A stretch of 64,000 nt of DNA, taken from Nymphaea colorata (taxonomy: Eukaryota > Streptophyta > Magnoliopsida > Nymphaeales > Nymphaeaceae). The DNA lies in the NCBI RefSeq assembly GCF_008831285.2, contig NC_045144.1, positions 21,903,716 to 21,967,715 on the forward strand. The letters are read 5' to 3'. The notes below the pieces were generated by a model, which was not told the origin of the DNA, ran no database searches, and worked only from the letters and a program-made list of their open reading frames with translations. Shown here piece by piece: positions 57,920 to 64,000 of this stretch (position 1 is its first letter; each line of letters opens with the position of its first letter). A program made the position numbers and the translations under genes.

Positions 57920-58245
57920 GCAGAGAGATGTCCAAGCTCCGCTCGAACTCGCCGGCATGAGCATGACTCAAGCTCAACTCCTTTAATAAATGAGTTGAGC
58001 CTGAGCTCGAGCTAAAGTTTAATTTACAAATGAGTCGAGTTCAAGTTACATGTGTTTGACTTGTTTAAACTAGACTCCACTCGTGTCTTCCTTAATTCTC
58101 AATCTTTAGGGGATGTAGGTAATCTTTGATAAATTTTAATACCTTTTATGTTGTTTTCATTTTCATTTAAAGAAAAAAATATATATATATGAATCAACTC
58201 AAAACTAGTCAACTTCAGCTTGAGTTAAGCTCGAGCAGTGGTACT
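57920..58245. repeat. CTCGAGCT-rich MITE-like repeat
   Basis: The two ends are rich in GCTCGAACTCG, GAGCCTGAGCTCGAGCT and TTGAGTTAAGCTCGAGC, which are partly complementary to one another. This composition is common to a group of plant MITEs. Termini and target duplication were not resolved. Confidence 0.35.
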
Positions 58246-60172
58246 TCATCATCTAGTAGTTATGAAGAATATGATAGCAATGATGAAGTTGGATTTCAAT
58301 CAGCCATAGTTACTAATAATAAATAGAACATTTGCATAGTGATGCACCTTAAGGCAGACATGCATATGAAAACATTTTGGTGAATGATACAAATGACGCA
58401 CCTTAAAGTATAATTGCATTGCATTTTTGCAATGAATTTCCTTAAAAACAATATTTTCAATAAAATCAAGGTCAAATTGCACAAAATTTATATTAGTTTA
58501 TCTCTATAGCAGTAGTGAGAATGGATCAAACATGGGAACAAAATTTAAGACTGATATCGAATTAATTGAATTCAACTTTATTAAAACTAAATGTCAAAAT
58601 GTCTATACAAACTCACTAATTAAAATCACTCCAAACAAACAAATGCAATCCTAAGTCTAAAGCTCGAGTCCTCTTGGATGAGGTACACTAAATCTTCCAA
58701 ATAAATCTTCAATGAAAGCAAGTCCTCACCTTAACCTTGAAATCCTAGGAGGCAACTCACACCAAAAACATCAAAGCCTTCGTGCATACTTTGAATATAA
58801 ACAAATGTAAATAAAACTTATACTATTATAAAATAAACTAAAAATGTAAAATCACAAATTGGCTATACTAAACAAACTTAATGCTTACTTTGAATTGAGG
58901 CTAAACCTAACTAAAGGAAAAGAAGAAACAGAAGGTGTGTGCCTACATGCACTTATGTCAACTAAGAGACAATCCTACACAAACATGTCACCTCCATAGG
59001 GTCCACTCTAGACATGATGGAACTAACTAAAATCTAACTAAATGTTGATAAAGTGTAAATTTAAGTGCAGAAAAGAAGAGAAAGAAGAACTGGCGCTCAA
59101 GAGAGAGGGATGTAAGATCTAGGGTGATCAACCCTCGGGACACCTAGAAATGCAGGTCTCACTAAGCCTGTAATCTCTAATCTCAAATACTATTTAAAGT
59201 GAAATGCTAAACCAATTAATATAAAATGCAATCTAAATGAGATAAATATCTATCTAATGCAAAATTATTCCAATCTAAAACAAAGCATATAAAGTTGAAT
59301 GGGCCTTGGAGAAGTTAATCCTAAAAATGTAAGCCAAATGGGCCCACTCAAACATGGTCAAATACAAATGCATTGTAAATAGGTGTCCTACAAATGAAAT
59401 ATATGAAATAAATCCATAAATATAATGCAAATGAAGATAAGATATGATCCTAATGAAAATGTGGATTCAACTAGCTAGGCCTCTCATATGGATTGACTTT
59501 CTAGAAGGATTAGATCTAATGTGTTGGGTCCATGATGACCCTAATCTAACAAAATGCTATCTTAATGACTAAAAAAAAAATATTAATTATCCGAATGGAT
59601 GAGATTTTAGCAATATGGCACTTTAAAAGGATATTTCAATTCAAAACAATAGAAATGCATGTCAATTATAAATTTACCACCTTATACAATAGTAGCGAGC
59701 TGGGTCAAATTCAAAAGAGGAGCTAATAATCGTACACACATTGAAAAGAAGTGCTTACGGTTAGCTCTAATGAAATTATATCCATCTAATTACAATCAAA
59801 GGAAAATGATTTTCAGTTATGCACAAGACGTTCTTCAAATGACCAAAAAAAAGTTTCCCAGAGAGACATATTCAAGATATCCACATCAACTTCAACTTAC
59901 CCACCTTACAAGAACAACTATAGAACCTACCTACAAATCAAATGCTACTTGAGCATTGAACTCGGATTGGTAGTCGACCAGGTCAGTGGATCAGCGAGTT
60001 GACTCGAAAACTTAGTCGGGTCAAGTCATAAACTTTTGTTAAGTATTTTGCTATAATCTTGTAGTATAATCTACTTCCTCCCCTCAGAGCATAGAGTAAC
60101 ATGATCGGTTATGATTTGTCAACAGCTCTAACCATGAAGGAGGTCATGAAGAACTATATATATATATATATC
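58246..60172. other. Region without supported genes
   Basis: AT-rich sequence with stops in all frames. An open frame at 59659-59952 has no recognisable domain. A TCGACTCG-rich patch occurs at about 59965-60030. It may be an old transposon, but no termini were seen. Confidence 0.35.
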
Positions 60173-60508
60173 ATTGTCACAAAAAACGTGTTTTTTTTTA
60201 AAAAATACGTATTCAAAGCCAAAACAGTTCTGCCGTATAATACCCGTACTATTCTCTTTTTTAAAAAAAAACGTCAAAAAACAAAAAACACGTATAATAC
60301 CGGTATAATACCTGCATTATACGTTATTTTCCCTTTTTTTGCCTTTATTTTCTCATTTTTTATCTTTTTTTATTCATTATTATTTTTTATAATTTTTAAA
60401 ATGTATTAAATTTTTAATTTTTTAAAAAAATTTGTTGAACTTTTTTCGTTTTATTCTCGATATATAAAACTTTGTCGTATTATACCCGTCCTCGTTTTTT
60501 GTGATAAT
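60173..60508. mobile_element. ATTGTCAC-family element, 336 bp, inserted in a TA microsatellite
   Basis: The left end ATTGTCACAAAAAACGTG pairs with the right end CTCGTTTTTTGTGATAAT. Subterminal CGTATAATACC/CCGTATTATACCC palindromes match the 44192-45238 element. It is flanked on both sides by TA repeats, so its target duplication cannot be read unambiguously. Confidence 0.7.
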
Positions 60509-60587
60509 AATATATATATATATATATATATAAAAGAAACTGAATGATGACATTCAGTTTATCCAGGGACATCAAATCTCAACCTTT

Positions 60588-60632
<45 letters not shown>
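60509..60632. repeat. TA microsatellites
   Basis: TA runs at about 60509-60532 and 60591-60632, separated by a 58-bp unique piece. Low complexity only. Confidence 0.9.
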
Positions 60633-60636
<4 letters not shown>

Positions 60637-60889
60637 GAACCCGACACCCAAAAGGTTCATCTGGCCTTTCGATTGCACGAGACCGAATGGCCAGGGGTCA
60701 AGTTGCTTGATCTTCGTTGGGAAGGCGGGGGAAACCCGTGCAGGTGTGTTCATTTTGTTTGTGCCCCTCTCTCTCGTCTCTGCCCCTTTGCACTCTCTCC
60801 TGCACAGAAGAGATTATTTATCTTAGAGGGGTCTACAAAAAATTTTGGGGAAACGTCGATGACTGCTCTTCCCGATGCATCTCCCTTGC

Positions 60890-62900
60890 CCTAACCCTCG
60901 CTCTGTGATGCGACCCATGCCACATCTGCTTCACCACGGGCAGCTCGATGAGAGAACGCTGCAGCAGAACCGTCCACACAGCTGCGTGCAAAGCTGTCAG
61001 GCCTTCAAGCCTAGGTGCGTAGACTAGACACCGCCCACTCAGACGGCTCCTTCGGCACTGCAGCTCCTGTCTTACACAAACGAGCATGTCGGTCTCTGCC
61101 TGACCTGATCATCGCCACTACGGAGCTCCGCGGCAGCCCCACCCGACAATCAGGGTGACCACAGGAAGATCCCACTGAGAGGCGCGTGGCCACATCGGCC
61201 AAACATCTAGCTTCGGTGGGCTACTACTACACACACCCTCCCATGGGTGCTTTCCTTCTTCGGATGGAACAACAGCCCATGTGGGCATGGACCCTGTCAC
61301 TCGGCCAGGCATGGCCGAGGCACTAAATGGTCTTAGCTGAGAGGCACCTGCCTTTGGGCAGTGCCAGCCTACGTGGGAGGCCTCAGTAGCTGAGAGGGTT
61401 ACGATGCAGTCTAGTCAGGCTATCATGCCCATTTCGAGCGTAATGAGGACAAGTACCCGTAGCCAAGAGGTTGCTGCAATCCGGGCTCAAGGACAGCACC
61501 ATACCAAGGGTAAAGGAGCTTGTGGCTGCGAACCCTGCCGAGGGTCAGTCGGCACGGTGCACGCAGAGGCTACCAGGCATGCTAACAACTATCTAGCCAC
61601 GATACCACGTTCCAAGTCACAAGCCTGCGCAACCACGAGAGCACCCCCAGCACGCACGTCTGCACCAACTTTACTCCTTGGTAGGCTGCACTCACACACG
61701 AAAGACCAAGGCCTGCACCAGGCAAAGAAGGGCTCGGCTGCAACACACCAGCTCCAGCGAGGACCAAGAGTAGTTCGAGTCAACTCAGCTCGATCGTTCC
61801 ATAAGAAGAAAGGCCTGCACGCGACCTTAGACTAGACTCAGGTCCACGCTTTAGCACTCAGTCTATCCCTGATTCAGCCAGCACCTTTAGGTGAGGTTTT
61901 AGAAGTTTTGAAGGATCAGATCCGCACCAGCAAAGCTTGACCTGTTCCATACTTGCCCACGCCAACCAAGGACTATCTAGAAGGTTCCTTGGGGCAGATC
62001 TGCGTACGCACAACAGACCTACTCCAGGCTTGCCCGCGCAGCCAGAGGCCTTCCAGAAGGTTCCTTGGAGCAGGACCGCATCCATTCAGATCGCAACGTG
62101 CTCCAGGACTACCCACGCTAGTTGGATACCTTCCAGAATGTTCCTCGGAGCAAACTTCCACTCCAGAATGGTGATCCAGATCTCGTGCTCTAGGCCCACG
62201 CCGCCCAAGAACTTCCAAAATGTTCCTCGGACCAGATTAGCGATCCAGATCTCGTGCTTCAGATCTGCACTGCCCAAGAGTTCTGGAGTCTTCTGTGGGG
62301 TGGGTCTATAGCACCTTCAACTAGGACCCAGGCGGTTTCCCGCCCAATGTTCACTTAAACAGTAAGCTACAGATTAGAGTTAGGATTAATCCGTGTTTTG
62401 TAATCTCTTACTGTTTCGAGTTGTAGCTGCGCCGCAGCATTCTCCTTCGGCTTCAACCAAGAAACCCGAATGCAAATGTTGATGGAGTTTTGAGGTGGTT
62501 CTCGAGCTTTCAGCGTGGTTCTCCAATGGGATCCTTCTCATTCTCCCCCTAGAGCATTGACGTGGTTCTTCAAGGTGCTAGGGTACCTGCCTTCAACTTC
62601 GCCTCGAGCAACCACTAACGATGCCGAGAGCAGTCTGAGAGGGCCGGGCAAGGCTGCCCTTCAAACGGTTAAGGCCCAACGAGGCCGTGTTGACCCAAGC
62701 CGGGGTCAAGAGGGAAGAGTGGGAGGCGTTGAGCAACGAGTTCAGACCAAGGGAAAATTCAGATCAGCTTGGAGTTGAAGCAGAGGGAGGAGCGGGAGGA
62801 AGTGCAACGACTCTAAGCGAGGCTCTTGAAGACCAAGGCGGGGTGGGTCTAGCCCGGTCCAGGTCAAGTCCAGCCTAGGTCTTGGTCAAAACCCCAATCA
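60890..62900. other. GC-rich region, probably part of an unidentified repeat
   Basis: The base composition is clearly richer in G+C than elsewhere in the window. Overlapping open frames on both strands (for example plus 61404-61835 and plus 61937-62311) have no recognisable motif, and the longest are driven by repetition. It may be the non-coding interior of a non-autonomous LTR element, but no LTR pair, primer site or polypurine tract was found. Confidence 0.4.
61975..62300. repeat. Degenerate tandem repeat, about 80-bp unit
   Basis: The phrase CTTCCAGAAGGTTCCTTGGA, or variants (TCTAGAAGGTTCCTTGGGG, TTCCAGAATGTTCCTCGGA, TTCCAAAATGTTCCTCGGA), occurs near 61977, 62050, 62130 and 62207. Each is followed by GCAGATC/GGACC and then a GCCCACGC-like stretch. 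The units are diverged, so the array is old. Confidence 0.75.
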
Positions 62901-63109
62901 CTTAGGGTCAGTCTAGGGCGAGCCTAGGCAATTCTAGGTCCGAGTCAAGCCCAAGCACGCGTGGGCTAGAGGAGGACCGGTTTTAGAGATGAGACTTTAA
63001 GTCTCGAGTTTGCTTTTGTGCATTTTTTGCTTTGGATTTTGAGTACGTCATTTGCTTATGTTATTTTGATTGAGTTTTCAGATCCGGATCACTTGTTTAG
63101 ATCCGTTTT

Positions 63110-63580
63110 ACTTCAGAACTATAAATATTTTGTTCACATTTTGGATTCGTATGCAATTGAAGAATATTGAGTTCATTTTCCACATTCGTCTCTCTCTCCT
63201 CTCCACGAGCCTCTCTCTTTTCCTTGCGCACTCTCTTCTCCACGTCTCTCTCTCTTTTCCTCGTCTCACATTTGGGGGGAATTTCGGCCTCCATTGCTGA
63301 ATTCCAGCTAGCATCCTCCACGAAACCGAGGGTTTTTTCTCTCTTTTTCTTACTCTCTTGTCTCTTTTCATCCACTCGCCCACGGTGAAGGAAGAAGGAC
63401 TCCTTGTGCTCCGGCATGAAGAGTCCCTTGCCACCGTTTTTCCCCACTGCATCAACCAGCCACGAGCAAGGTGCAACCTCCGGCATCCCCACGAAGGTTA
63501 AAGGCCAGCCCGTACATTGGGAAGGCTACCCCAGCTTGGAAACAAGAAGGCGTGTAGCAACGACATTGGAATAATTGAAA
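63110..63580 (+). promoter_or_regulatory. Candidate promoter with TATA box and first exon
   Basis: ACTATAAATATTT at 63118-63130 fits a TATA box. About 30-60 bases on, a long CT-rich stretch (63185-63265) looks like a plant leader. An ATG at 63416 opens a 43-codon frame, and GAAAAG|GTTAGT near 63579 resembles a splice donor. The LTR at 63595 follows directly, so either a host gene was interrupted or this is the promoter of another retroelement LTR. No protein family is recognisable. Confidence 0.3.
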
Positions 63581-63594
63581 AGGTTAGTACTCAA

Positions 63595-64000
63595 TGTCAC
63601 ACCCCGACCTTTTTGACCCTCAAACTATTTTTTTTTCTAAACATAAAGCATCGAGGTGTGACTGCCCAACAATTCAAAAAGACGATGAGCCAAGCAATTC
63701 AAAACAATGGGGCAAGCTTTCCTTTATATAGCATTTCAATTCAATTGTACATTTGACAAAAATGCCCCAAAATCACAACATCGATGCCTCATCAAAACAA
63801 GGCATCAGTAAAACCAAAAACCCGACGCGCCGGCACTACAAGAACAAAACAAAACCCAAAACCTCCCCAGTAGGACGTGAGTGTAGCCATCTGCTCAGCC
63901 TGCTGCCCCGGGTACACCAAAACCTGAAAAAAAGAAACAACTGAAGGCTTAGCCTTCGCAGTATGGCAACAAGCCAGGAAAAGTCCAAGCCCTCTTAGGT
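63595..64000 (-). repeat. LTR of the Gypsy-A/B family, cut by the window end
   Basis: It starts TGTCACACCCCGACC and follows the solo LTR (17130 onward) landmark by landmark: GAGGTGTGACTGCCCAACAATT, GTATGGCAACAAGCCAGG and CCCTCTTAGGT. Orientation is minus, as for the solo LTR. At several sites this copy has C where the 17130 copy has T (for example CTTCGCAG against CTTCGTAG), suggesting it is younger or less decayed. Confidence 0.88.

Overview
The window is nuclear DNA of a flowering plant. It is AT-rich and intron-rich. Its one clearly recognisable complete gene has nine short exons with canonical plant splice sites, and most of the rest is decayed plant transposable elements. I cannot name the species. 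Nothing bacterial, organellar or CRISPR-like was seen.

Layout. 1-3239: a minus-strand Ty1/Copia element (Copia-1; gag, protease, integrase, initiator-Met primer-binding site, short 5' LTR), cut by the left edge. 3240 to about 6600: an older minus-strand Copia element (Copia-2), apparently split by Copia-1. 7728-8528: two inverted-repeat (foldback) elements, the second holding a Copia solo LTR with a perfect GGAGT target duplication. 9787-13697: four spliceable exons of an unrecognised plus-strand gene, one junction needing a GC-AG intron. 14886-15017: relic of a ribosomal protein eL34 gene. 15686-25451: plus-strand chromovirus-like Ty3/Gypsy element (Gypsy-A), interrupted by a 2,977-bp solo LTR of the same family in reverse orientation (TSD CTAAG). 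25457-34309: a second element of that family in opposite orientation (Gypsy-B), whose gag is split by a hAT-like MITE (TSD CCTTCAAT). 34967-37408: another hAT-like MITE (TSD CCAGTAGG), a relic exon of a ceQORH-type quinone oxidoreductase, and a CACTA-like MITE. 39185-42887: intact tail-anchored ubiquitin-conjugating enzyme gene of the UBC33/34 (UBE2J2/Ubc6) type, 231 aa, minus strand. 44192-45238: a roughly 1-kb non-autonomous element. 45791-50182: at least two exons of a second unrecognised minus-strand gene with an apparent frameshift. 50563-57518: a cluster of non-autonomous elements and a tandem duplication. 57040-57700: GC-rich leader-like DNA. 57900-63594: mostly unidentified, with a GC-rich patch holding an approximately 80-bp degenerate tandem repeat. 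63595-64000: start of a further Gypsy LTR of the same family.

Overall this is a small set of host genes (one clear, two plausible) inside nested transposons. The most interesting pattern is three sets of non-autonomous, hAT-like elements. Each has about 8-bp target duplications and short inverted termini beginning near GTCAC or GTGTT, followed by subterminal arrays of short self-complementary words (GTAC, CGATACG, CGTATTATACG). Some of these elements enclose GC-rich, gene-like DNA.
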